From the NCBI RefSeq assembly GCF_002592045.1, contig NZ_MEJG01000002.1:248001-312000 (forward strand): a DNA stretch of 64,000 nt, written 5' to 3'. How positions within the stretch are numbered: the stretch's first letter is position 1; every line of letters begins with the position of its first letter. Source of the stretch: Parasaccharibacter apium. GTDB taxonomy: Bacteria > Pseudomonadota > Alphaproteobacteria > Acetobacterales > Acetobacteraceae. Below the pieces are notes generated by a model. It ran no database searches. It saw only the letters and a list, made by a program, of their open reading frames with translations, and was not told the DNA's origin. Positions 37,846 to 45,600 of this stretch are shown piece after piece. Made by a program: the position numbers and the translations under genes.

Positions 37846-37937
37846 CGTATAAAAACCTTTGCACGAACTGGCGATAATGGAGGCATAACCTATCTCTATC
37901 GTATAGGAGCCTTTTACCATCTTGTCAGGATCTTTCT

Positions 37938-38411
37938 TTACTTCCTCAGAAAGGCGACCGTTTCTACACAGGCAGCGGCGGCTTCGCGGCCTTTATTATG
38001 CTCATCGCTGCGGGAGCGTGTAACGGCTTGGTCCTCTGTATAGGTTGTTAGGATACCAAAAGAGACTGGTACATTCGCCTCCAGCTGCGCTTGCATAATG
38101 CCGATGGTCGCCCCTAGAGAGATGAACTCAAAATGAGCCGTATCTCCCTTAATGACACAACCAAGGCAGATAACGCCCTCATAAATGCCTTTGCGGGCAA
38201 GATGTTGGGCCATAATAGGTAGCTCAAACGCACCGGGAGCCTCGTATATATCAACGCTCTCATCAATGCCACGTTCTTTCAACCACTCTAACGCGCCATT
38301 GCGCAACCCACCAGTAACATCAGGATTAAAACGACTTACCAAAAGGGCAAGCTTCGGGGCTGGGGTAAGCTGCAAATTGGCAGGGGCTGTAGCAATATGT
38401 TTGCTCATCAA
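37938..38411 (-). CDS. ribH: 6,7-dimethyl-8-ribityllumazine synthase
   Basis: Penultimate enzyme of riboflavin synthesis, 157 residues. Landmarks are LLVSRFNPDVTGGL (substrate phosphate/ribityl site), YEAPGAFELPIMAQ, GCVIKGDTAHFEFIS with the catalytic His, and PVSFGILTTYTEDQA. It is the distal gene of the rib operon; the low-GC island ends just downstream of it. Confidence 0.96.
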   Translation of the reverse strand: MMSKHIATAPANLQLTPAPKLALLVSRFNPDVTGGLRNGALEWLKERGIDESVDIYEAPGAFELPIMAQHLARKGIYEGVICLGCVIKGDTAHFEFISLGATIGIMQAQLEANVPVSFGILTTYTEDQAVTRSRSDEHNKGREAAAACVETVAFLRK

Positions 38412-38419
38412 ACAATCTC

Positions 38420-39679
38420 CTATAGAGCGTGACCCATACGGGTCCGTTTTGTCTCAAGATAATGGCGATTAAACGGGTTTGCCGGGATGACGAGGCGTTC
38501 TACCCCTTCTACAACCAAGCCAGCCTCTTTTAAGCCGCGCTCTTTCTCCGGGTTATTGGTCAAAAGCCGCAAACGCGTCACCCCTAATGCGGCCAACATT
38601 TGGGCGGCCATGTCCCACCGCCGTGCATCCGCAGGGAGGCCAAGGGCTTCATTCGCCGCAATAGTGTCCATCCCTTGCTCCTGCAACTCATAAGCGCGGA
38701 TTTTGTTCACAAGACCAATACCGCGCCCTTCATGCCCGCGCATATACAGTAAAATACCCGCTTCAGCGATAGAAATGCGCTTGAGGGCTTCTTGCAACTG
38801 CTGGCCACAATCGCACCGCAGCGAACCTAACGCATCCCCCGTTACACATTCGGAATGTAAACGCACTAGAGGGGTATGTTGCGTTACATCCCCTTTGACG
38901 AGAGCGAGATGCTCCACCCCATCAGCACCACGAAATGCATGAGCGCGCATCCCCTCCCCACCGCACCAAGTCGGTAAATCTGCAACAGCGCAATCAACCG
39001 CTTCAGGAGGGAGCTGCTCTACTGAGCCAATCTCTCCAACATCGGCACGACCATGGGCCGCAATCCAACGGCGCATCTCGGCAATGGAGACTAACGGCAA
39101 GCCATGGCGGTGCGCGTAAAGCCGTAGCTCTGGCAGGCGCATCATCGTGCCATCCTCAGCCATAATCTCGCAAATCACCCCAGCAGGACGCAGCCCCGCC
39201 AAGCGCATGAGGTCCACAGCCCCCTCTGTATGACCTTCCCGCGCCATCACACCGTCTGGGTTCGCCCGTAAAGGGAACATATGGCCCGGTGAGATAATAT
39301 CCTCTGGCCCTGCATCTGGAGCAGAAGCAACCTGAATCGTATGGGCACGCTCAGCAGCGGAAATGCCAGTGGTCACACCATGTGCCGCCTCAATCGACAC
39401 CGTAAAAGCCGTGCCGCGTGGGTCACGATTTTCTGCCACCATTGGGAGGAGGCCCAACCGTTCAATCTGCTCTGCCTCTAAGGAGAGGCAAATCAACCCA
39501 CAAGCCTGCCGCGCCATAAAGGTAATGGCCTCTGCTGTGGCAAATTGTGCCGGGAGAATCAAATCGCCCTCATTCTCCCGGTCTTCATCATCCACCATCA
39601 CGACCATGCGGCCTTCCCGCACCGCCTGAATCGCCGCCCTTAATGTAGGGGACATCTCTGCAAGCTCTGCGCGTGTCAC
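38420..39679 (-). CDS. ribBA: Bifunctional DHBP synthase / GTP cyclohydrolase II
   Basis: 419 residues. The N-terminal half (about 1-205) is 3,4-dihydroxy-2-butanone-4-phosphate synthase, with VVMVDDEDRENEGDL and GHTEGAVDLMRLAG. The C-terminal half is GTP cyclohydrolase II, with the zinc cysteines in CVTGDALGSLRCDCGQQL, the GHEGRGIGLVNK loop, and a complete end (TNNPEK, FNRHYLETKR). Both active sites look intact. Its ATG overlaps the ribE stop by 4 bases. Confidence 0.95.
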   Translation of the reverse strand: MTRAELAEMSPTLRAAIQAVREGRMVVMVDDEDRENEGDLILPAQFATAEAITFMARQACGLICLSLEAEQIERLGLLPMVAENRDPRGTAFTVSIEAAHGVTTGISAAERAHTIQVASAPDAGPEDIISPGHMFPLRANPDGVMAREGHTEGAVDLMRLAGLRPAGVICEIMAEDGTMMRLPELRLYAHRHGLPLVSIAEMRRWIAAHGRADVGEIGSVEQLPPEAVDCAVADLPTWCGGEGMRAHAFRGADGVEHLALVKGDVTQHTPLVRLHSECVTGDALGSLRCDCGQQLQEALKRISIAEAGILLYMRGHEGRGIGLVNKIRAYELQEQGMDTIAANEALGLPADARRWDMAAQMLAALGVTRLRLLTNNPEKERGLKEAGLVVEGVERLVIPANPFNRHYLETKRTRMGHAL

Positions 39680-40326
39680 GGCTGGCTCCCTTTATAAAGT
39701 AAGGCTTCCTCTGGGCTATGGCGAAGGAGTGTCTCAATATATTTCGCCATCATATCGACCTCCAGATTCACGCGTGCGCCGTTTTTGAGTGTCGAGAGGT
39801 CGGTATGAGTCCATGTATGAGGGATAATCATCAGGCCGATTTCGAAGCCCTGTTGCCCATCATGCTGAATCGCCTCGTAAATCTCATTCACTGTCAGGCT
39901 AATCCCATTGATGGTAATGGAGCCTTTCTCAATGACATAACGGCGTAACGCCGCTGGCATAAAGATGCGTAAATGATGCGAGTCCCCCGCTGCTTCCTTA
40001 TGGGTTAGAACCCCCACCCCATCAACATGGCCTTGCACAATATGGCCGGAGAGGCGGGTATGTAAGCTCACCGCACGCTCTAGATTCACACGGGCCCCAG
40101 CGGTTAACGCACCAAGAGAGGTACGGGCTAATGTCTCCCCACTTAAATGGAAGTCCGCCACACCCTCCGGCGTAAAATGGGTAACGGTTAAGCACACACC
40201 ATTGGTTGCGATGCTTTCCCCTTCGGTAAGGTCCGTAAAATGCGTGGCGATGCGCATATCCATCGCTTTATCCCGCAAAGAGACGGACTGCACCTCACCT
40301 ACATGCTCAATAATGCCAGAAAACAT
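39676..40326 (-). CDS. ribE: Riboflavin synthase, alpha chain
   Basis: Dismutates two lumazines to riboflavin. The 216 residues contain two tandem lumazine-binding repeats: MFSGIIEHVGEV with GESIATNGVCLTVT in the first, and LSGHIVQGHVDGVG with GSITINGISLTVNE in the second. It lies between ribD (3 bases upstream) and ribBA (4-base overlap). Confidence 0.95.
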   Translation of the reverse strand: MFSGIIEHVGEVQSVSLRDKAMDMRIATHFTDLTEGESIATNGVCLTVTHFTPEGVADFHLSGETLARTSLGALTAGARVNLERAVSLHTRLSGHIVQGHVDGVGVLTHKEAAGDSHHLRIFMPAALRRYVIEKGSITINGISLTVNEIYEAIQHDGQQGFEIGLMIIPHTWTHTDLSTLKNGARVNLEVDMMAKYIETLLRHSPEEALLYKGSQP

Positions 40327-40329
40327 CTT

Positions 40330-41391
40330 TCATCCCCCATAGATACGCAGCAGTTGGATTGGGCTTATCGCCCCATCCTCCCCGTGCCGTAGCGTCATAG
40401 CGTAATGGTCTGCTTCACCACCGCCCCGATGATGAATGGTCAGCCAATCATCCCATAAGCCAGCGGCCTTCACACTCTCCAACAAAGTAGGGCCAGCCTC
40501 TATCAAGGCCCAATTCACCCCCATCTCGCCCAATAGAGCGGGCATGGCTGAAAGGTCGCGGCATTGTTCCACATAAAACCCCTCCGCCTCCCGCGCATAA
40601 ACCCACGCACGAGGAAGGTGATTGTGCCTATCCAACACAATCAAAGGCCGAGGAGCGCGCGCTTTATGGTCTGCGACATGCCGCACGGTAAAAGAGGGCG
40701 TATCGGCTAAGACTGTCCCCACCCCCGTTACCAGCGCATCACACGCACGGCGAAGCTGATGTGCCAACTGCAACGATGCTGGAGAGGTAAAGGTTTTCTG
40801 CCCTTTGGGAGGAATCATACTCCCTTGTTCATCCAACGCTTGTTTCACACTCAACCACGGGCGGCCTTGTGTTACGCGCTGGGTAAATGGCGCATTTAAT
40901 GCCTGACATTCCCGCGCAAATGTGGCTAAAGCGGGTTCCTCTGCTACAAACCGCACCTCTTTGGGTGCAGGCCCAGCCGCTAAATGAGCCGCCCCACCTG
41001 CCGCCATTGGGTTAGGATCGCGTGTACCAATCCAAATGGTTTGCACAGGGCTTTGCTTTAATGCCTCGCTACAAGGCGGGGTACGCCCATGATGATTACA
41101 GGGCTCCAGCGTTACAAGGGCAATGCGGGCTTGCTCCAGCACCCCACGCATACGCGCTTGCTCTAGTGCCATAATCTCTGCATGAGCTTGGCCTGCTGCG
41201 GGATGCGCCCCAACCGCGAGGAGCCGCCCCTCACCATCCAGCAGCGCACAACCAACGGATGGATTAGGAGCTGTTGCTCCCATCGTCTGCACGGCTTCCT
41301 TAATAGCTTGCTGAAACCCAGCCCGCACCGCCGTTAGAGGCGGGGAGGTCGCACCTATCTGCTGTGCCTTATCCGACACAATAGTCATCAT
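40330..41391 (-). CDS. ribD: Bifunctional riboflavin deaminase/reductase
   Basis: 353 residues. The N-terminal zinc deaminase domain has NPSVGCALLDGEG, HAEIMALEQA and PCNHHGRTPPCSEAL. The C-terminal reductase domain has RPWLSVKQALDEQGSM, DALVTGVGTVLADTPSFTVR and WALIEAGPTLLESV. It is the first gene of the rib operon. About 100 bases separate the FMN riboswitch from its ATG, enough for an expression platform. Confidence 0.94.
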   Translation of the reverse strand: MMTIVSDKAQQIGATSPPLTAVRAGFQQAIKEAVQTMGATAPNPSVGCALLDGEGRLLAVGAHPAAGQAHAEIMALEQARMRGVLEQARIALVTLEPCNHHGRTPPCSEALKQSPVQTIWIGTRDPNPMAAGGAAHLAAGPAPKEVRFVAEEPALATFARECQALNAPFTQRVTQGRPWLSVKQALDEQGSMIPPKGQKTFTSPASLQLAHQLRRACDALVTGVGTVLADTPSFTVRHVADHKARAPRPLIVLDRHNHLPRAWVYAREAEGFYVEQCRDLSAMPALLGEMGVNWALIEAGPTLLESVKAAGLWDDWLTIHHRGGGEADHYAMTLRHGEDGAISPIQLLRIYGG

Positions 41392-41490
41392 CAGTCCCCA
41401 ATCATCTCAGGGACGTTCGCGGCGACGTCACGCCTTCTCCCCCTCGCCATGATGGGCATAACACCATAGCAGAAGCAGAAAAACGCGTTC

Positions 41491-41636
41491 TCTCTCATCC
41501 GGACTATCACCGTCGGCCCCGGAATCGCACCGAGTCTGCTTGTCTCCTACCCCAAAGGGTAGGACGCTCGCGGGCTGAGGTAGCCTAGGGCTACCAACAC
41601 CGCCGGTAGGGAATTACACCCTGCCCCGAGAACGTC
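41491..41636 (-). ncRNA. FMN riboswitch (RFN element)
   Basis: On the minus strand the conserved RFN core is complete. It starts near GGGGCAGGGTGTAATTCCC, then ACCGGCGGT, AGCCCGCGAGCG, a variable CCTACCC/GGGTAGG hairpin, GGTGCGATTCC, GGGGCCGACGGT and AGTCCGGATGAGAGA. It lies just upstream of ribD and should lower rib operon expression when FMN is plentiful. The 99-base leader between aptamer and ribD has no clear intrinsic terminator; translational or Rho-dependent control is possible. Confidence 0.96.
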
Positions 41637-41684
41637 TGTCTCTATTATCGCCCTCTATATGGAGGGGTTATGCCAAAAGAACAA

Positions 41685-41707
41685 GGGGCCGCCCTAAGAG
41701 CGACCCC
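41685..41707 (-). terminator. Intrinsic terminator of the coiled-coil protein gene
   Basis: On the minus strand, GGGGTCGC and GCGGCCCC form a stem with one mismatch. A T-rich tail, TTGTTCTTTT, follows. It lies 45 bases after the stop of the minus-strand gene above it and before the rib riboswitch, separating the two transcripts. Confidence 0.75.
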
Positions 41708-41751
41708 CTGCTATCAGCCTGATAAGACCAACCTTTATACAAGGCTGTCGA

Positions 41752-42276
41752 TTAGAACCCACCCTTTAAGGAATGTACAAAGTCCTTACCAGCCTGCACG
41801 TTGCTATCGTGCATATCCTTCAGGCTCTGTTTTTGATCATCCCAGCTCTTCTTCTGAGCATCAACCTGGTCCTTAATCTTCTGCTTCTGCTCAGCAGGAG
41901 CATTCTTATACTTATCACGCAGGTCTTTGATCTGCTGCTTACGATCATCAATGTTTTTCTGTAACTCAGCTTTTTTATCGGACGCTAAGTTCTTGTACTT
42001 ATCACGCAGGTTCTGCAATTTTTCCTGACGCTGCTTGAGGTCAGACTTCATCGTATCAATGCGTTTTTGCAGCTTAGCACGCTCACGAGCAGGGGCCCCA
42101 GCGTACTTATCCTGAAGGGCTTTGATCTTCCCTTCTTCATTCTGAATGGATTTGGAGACGCTATCCAAGCTGCTCTGGACAGAAAGCGGGTCATTTGGAT
42201 CATACGCATGGGCATGCGGGATCAACGCAAAAGAAGATGCGAGAAGCATTGTAGAGAATAGGATGCGGGTTTTCAT
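41752..42276 (-). CDS. Exported coiled-coil repeat protein of unknown function
   Basis: 174 residues. A signal peptide (MKTRILFSTMLLASSFALIP... ending HAHA) is followed by an almost wholly charged alpha-helical region. A motif of type (K/Q)xLRDKY(K)NAPA recurs four times at spacings of about 36, 29 and 36 residues, so the steps differ by exactly one heptad. This suggests a continuous coiled-coil rod in the periplasm or outside. The ATG at 42276 has a GGGAG site. No family is recognised; its neighbour is an Fnr-type regulator on the same strand. Confidence 0.75.
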   Translation of the reverse strand: MKTRILFSTMLLASSFALIPHAHAYDPNDPLSVQSSLDSVSKSIQNEEGKIKALQDKYAGAPARERAKLQKRIDTMKSDLKQRQEKLQNLRDKYKNLASDKKAELQKNIDDRKQQIKDLRDKYKNAPAEQKQKIKDQVDAQKKSWDDQKQSLKDMHDSNVQAGKDFVHSLKGGF

Positions 42277-42382
42277 GTCAAACTCCCATAGATTATGCAA
42301 AAAACATGCAGCAACACTTAACACCATAGCCATACGCTTAAAAAGTTAAAAAAGGCCATTTACCAAGCCTTGATCTACGCTC

Positions 42383-43123
42383 TCACTCTAACCCATTAGC
42401 GATATCAGCCAAATTCCCCAATGCCAATAACGTCACAGAGCTCGCTCCCTTTGTGCTAATGAGCCCCTCTCTTTTAAAGAGGCTAAAGGTCCGACTTACC
42501 GTCTCTATCGTCAACCCTAAATAATCGGCAATGTCCATTCGTGACATAGGCAAAGGCAGGGTCATCGGGCCATTCTCATTCCGCCATTGCTCTGCATAAA
42601 CGCAGCAAGGGCGTGCCTGCTCTATCAAAAACGTGGCCAATCGCTCCCGCGCTGTTTTACGGCCCAACAGCATAAGGCGTGATTGCATCTTCACAAGCTC
42701 GCTTGAGGCCTCCTTTTGCAACCGCCCTCGTAAACGAGGAAAGCGTTCCACTAGCCGTTCAATCGACGAATGTGAAAAACGACATAACGTCACATCACCC
42801 AATGCTTCTGCGGTAAAAGCATAAGCATCCGACGAGGCTAGACCCAAAAAATCCCCTAACTCAGCAAAACCAATAATTTGCCGGCGCCCATCCACCATAA
42901 GATTAAATAATTTAGCACGCCCCCCTGTCAGAACATAAAAATGATCCGCCGCGCATCCTTCCTCTATAAAACAACGTCCAGACGGAACAATTACACGTGA
43001 AGACTCTGCCACTAACGCAGGGAGGTCCGCATCATCAATAACATTACAGATACTAACAGACCGACCAGAGCAGTGCCCGCACCGCTCCCCAACAGCCTCC
43101 ATAAGGTCGCGACCTGTCTCCAT
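42383..43123 (-). CDS. Crp/Fnr family regulator, probable [4Fe-4S] oxygen sensor
   Basis: Transcription factor of about 246 residues. The N-terminal cluster CGHCSGRSVSIC gives Cys15, Cys18 and Cys26. A fourth Cys (about 114, VTLCRF) sits in the cyclic-nucleotide-like domain where E. coli FNR has Cys122. This makes an oxygen-labile Fe-S cluster likely. The HTH is RMDIADYLGLTIETVSRTF, with the E-xx-SR recognition pattern of FNR-type proteins (TTGAT half sites). The ATG at 43123 has GGGGA upstream; an ATG at 43153 in frame lacks a ribosome site. OmpW is divergent upstream. Confidence 0.85.
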   Translation of the reverse strand: METGRDLMEAVGERCGHCSGRSVSICNVIDDADLPALVAESSRVIVPSGRCFIEEGCAADHFYVLTGGRAKLFNLMVDGRRQIIGFAELGDFLGLASSDAYAFTAEALGDVTLCRFSHSSIERLVERFPRLRGRLQKEASSELVKMQSRLMLLGRKTARERLATFLIEQARPCCVYAEQWRNENGPMTLPLPMSRMDIADYLGLTIETVSRTFSLFKREGLISTKGASSVTLLALGNLADIANGLE

Positions 43124-43335
43124 TCTTTGTCCCCTGCTTGAGTACTCCGCCATGGCATAGGCGATGCAGGCTCAGCATGAAAAAACAACCTTTTCTATAA
43201 CACTTATCAGGAAAAGCTATTCTTGCGATAAAAATTAAAAATTTATAGTTTATTCTTTCAAATCTATTACAGTTATAAATTTCCTCTTGCCTTCCTCGAA
43301 AAATGGTTTTAGGGGGAAGGAGGAACGATTAAATT

Positions 43336-43365
43336 TTGTCCATCTTTCGTCCTTCGCCTTACTAT
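43336..43365 (+). promoter_or_regulatory. Candidate sigma-70 promoter of ompW
   Basis: TTGTCC, then 18 bases, then TACTAT, ending 25 bases before the ompW ATG at 43391. The sequence is compatible with a housekeeping promoter but was found by eye only. No FNR half-site pair was seen in the 260-base gap. Confidence 0.4.
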
Positions 43366-43390
43366 AGACACATTGAGGATTCTAGCAAAA

Positions 43391-44248
43391 ATGAGCCGCA
43401 CATTCACTCGGATGGCCGCTGCCGCGCTGTTTACGTTCGGTGCCACTTCCTTTGGGGTTGCTAAAGCCGCTGCTTCAGCGCCCGTGACAGCCTCCACCAC
43501 CATGCAGGCTGCTCCAGATGCATCCGTTCATCTCCAGCCGCCAGCCAGTGAGCATTGCGGTCTCTTTAAAACATGCGCCAATACAAAGATCGGCCTTGGC
43601 AAAGGGGACTTTGTGGTACGCCTCTCTGCTTTAGGGGTTATTACCAATAACACTGGCTCTCGCGTACGTTTGGCTGAAGGCTCCCCTGCAGCGGCTCTCG
43701 CTGGCGGTAATACCTTCCGCCATAATGTATCTGTCACAAATCAGGTAATGCCTGAGCTAACGCTAGAATATTTCCTGACGAACCATATCTCTCTTGATCT
43801 CATCGCCTCCTCCACCCGCCATGAAGCGGCGGCCCATGTAGGTAACCTTGGCAAGCTGGATGCTGGCAGCTTCTGGATTCTCCCCCCCACACTGACAGCA
43901 GCCTATCATTTCCGCCCCAATAAACGCTTTAACCCCTATGCAGGGCTTGGTATCACAGTTGCCATATTCCATAACATGCACCCTGCTCAGAACCTGAACG
44001 GGATTGGCAACGGTGCTGTTTTTGATGCCATGCATATGAAAACCAACGTCGGCCCAAGCTTCAACCTTGGTTTTGATTATCAGTTAGTAGGCAACTGGTT
44101 CTTCAACTTTGACATCAAGCAGATCCTACTCTTCAACCAGAGTATCCATCTTAGCAAGCGTAACAATGGCATCACAGGCGGGCGCGTCCATGTTCATGAT
44201 GATGTACACCCAACCGTTGTTGGCGCAGGTATTGAATATCGCTTCTAA
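43391..44248 (+). CDS. ompW: OmpW family outer-membrane protein
   Basis: Predicted eight-strand outer-membrane barrel of about 285 residues. A signal peptide (MSRTFTRMAAAALFTFG... to about residue 26) is followed by GKGDFVVRLSALGVI, PELTLEYFLTNHISLDLIAS, ILPPTLTAAYHF, NPYAGLGITVAIF and the terminal VVGAGIEYRF, all OmpW landmarks. The ATG at 43391 is chosen with GAGGA upstream, rather than a TTG at 43373. It lies divergent from the Fnr-type gene; in other bacteria OmpW is linked to oxygen limitation and stress. A strong terminator follows. Confidence 0.9.
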   Translation: MSRTFTRMAAAALFTFGATSFGVAKAAASAPVTASTTMQAAPDASVHLQPPASEHCGLFKTCANTKIGLGKGDFVVRLSALGVITNNTGSRVRLAEGSPAAALAGGNTFRHNVSVTNQVMPELTLEYFLTNHISLDLIASSTRHEAAAHVGNLGKLDAGSFWILPPTLTAAYHFRPNKRFNPYAGLGITVAIFHNMHPAQNLNGIGNGAVFDAMHMKTNVGPSFNLGFDYQLVGNWFFNFDIKQILLFNQSIHLSKRNNGITGGRVHVHDDVHPTVVGAGIEYRF

Positions 44249-44271
44249 CCCTACCGTTTGAGAAGCAACGC

Positions 44272-44310
44272 AAAAAAACGAGCTGTAGAATGACTACAGC
44301 TCGTTTTTTT
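44272..44310 (+). terminator. Strong intrinsic terminator of ompW
   Basis: An A7 run, stem ACGAGCTGTAG, loop AATGA, CTACAGCTCGT and a T7 run. It is symmetrical and the clearest Rho-independent terminator in the window. Confidence 0.95.
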
Positions 44311-44470
44311 GTATTTATTTTACGATATGATTTTTAAACCATAATACAGCTGGTTACTGCGTTTTAAATACCTTTTTACACTCACCCTATCGTGACAAAA
44401 AAACCTATCTATGCGAGAAAGGTGCTGGTCTTTTGCTGTAACAAGCTAATGAGCGGAGAATCTTCTGATA

Positions 44471-45586
44471 ATGCGTCTCTCGCGTAACTTCATAATTATC
44501 GGCACTTCCCTGCTCGTTCTTCTTCTCTGTCTTGGGTTATGGGCCCTCATACCTGGCCGCTCTATCGAGACTAATCCCCAACCGGCCGTTATCCATGATG
44601 GTGACCTCCTCCGCATCCGTGCGGGAGGCCCGCTTGATGGCCGCCTGACGGTCGAGCCTGTAGCAACAACTCTATTCCCCCACCAAGTTGCTCTACCAGC
44701 ACAAATTATCACCGCCCCCGGACAAAGCGTTGATATCCACTCCCCTGTTGTTGGGCGCGTGGCAAGTTTGCATGTCCAGACAGGCCAGCATGTCCAAGCA
44801 GGCGATAGCCTTGCGACCCTTTATTCTGGTGATTTAGCTCAAGCTTGGTCAGATTCCCGCAAAGCGCAATCTGCCCTTACCCTAGCGCGCAATGCGTATC
44901 GCCGCGCGGTAGGTGTTTTGGCCGCGGGGGGGAATGCTGTCAAAGATATGCAATCCGCCCAGAATGACCTTAAACAAGCTGAAGCCGAGGCCCGCCGTGC
45001 TCAACAAAGACTACAAGCCCTTGGTACCAGCGGGGATGAAGGCTCCCAGCCGCTTATTGCACCTTTCTCTGGTGTTGTTACGGCAATTTCCACCGGGGTA
45101 GGACAAAATATCACAGACATGACGGCCGTCCTCATGACCGTCTCCAATATCAACACCGTATGGGTGCAAGCGAGCTTACCAGAATCTCTTTTGCCCATGT
45201 TGGGCACGACTATGACGCTGGAGGCCCCTTTCCCCGGTCAAACATGCAGTGGTCCCGTAACAGCGCAGGACCCGGCCTTCCGTACCGATACACGGCGGAT
45301 GAACCTCTATTTGCGGTGTAATAACCCCCAAGAGCGGCTCCATCCCGGCCAATTTACCACAGCGACCCTAAATATCGCACAACAAGCACAGGCATTACTG
45401 CCCAAAACAGCCCTGCTTATGGATAATGATCAAGTGTCTGTCTTTGTGGAAACGGCCCCTAAAACATATCGCCGGCGTTATATTACAATCAGCTATGAAG
45501 AAGGAGAATCCGTACGCATCCTTTCCGGCCTCCATGCAGGTGAGCGCGTCATCACCCATGGCGCTATTCTGCTCAATGACTACTAA
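44471..45586 (+). CDS. RND efflux periplasmic adaptor (HlyD/CzcB type)
   Basis: Membrane fusion protein of 371 residues linking the inner-membrane pump to the outer-membrane channel. It has one N-terminal hydrophobic segment (FIIIGTSLLVLLLCLGLWAL). The barrel-sandwich half has QIITAPGQSVDIHSPVVGRVASLHV, then an alpha-hairpin coiled coil (SDSRKAQSALTLARN to QQRLQAL), and then APFSGVVTAIS and the beta-barrel domain. No His-rich or extra metal-binding domain is seen. It starts a three-gene operon; the pump begins 14 bases after its stop. Confidence 0.88.
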   Translation: MRLSRNFIIIGTSLLVLLLCLGLWALIPGRSIETNPQPAVIHDGDLLRIRAGGPLDGRLTVEPVATTLFPHQVALPAQIITAPGQSVDIHSPVVGRVASLHVQTGQHVQAGDSLATLYSGDLAQAWSDSRKAQSALTLARNAYRRAVGVLAAGGNAVKDMQSAQNDLKQAEAEARRAQQRLQALGTSGDEGSQPLIAPFSGVVTAISTGVGQNITDMTAVLMTVSNINTVWVQASLPESLLPMLGTTMTLEAPFPGQTCSGPVTAQDPAFRTDTRRMNLYLRCNNPQERLHPGQFTTATLNIAQQAQALLPKTALLMDNDQVSVFVETAPKTYRRRYITISYEEGESVRILSGLHAGERVITHGAILLNDY

Positions 45587-45600
45587 AGGCTTCTGAGCAG

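Noticed and set aside
25672-37920. Mobile element or genomic island with integration genes
   Set aside because: No transposase, integrase, tRNA junction or flanking direct repeat was seen, although base composition suggests transfer.
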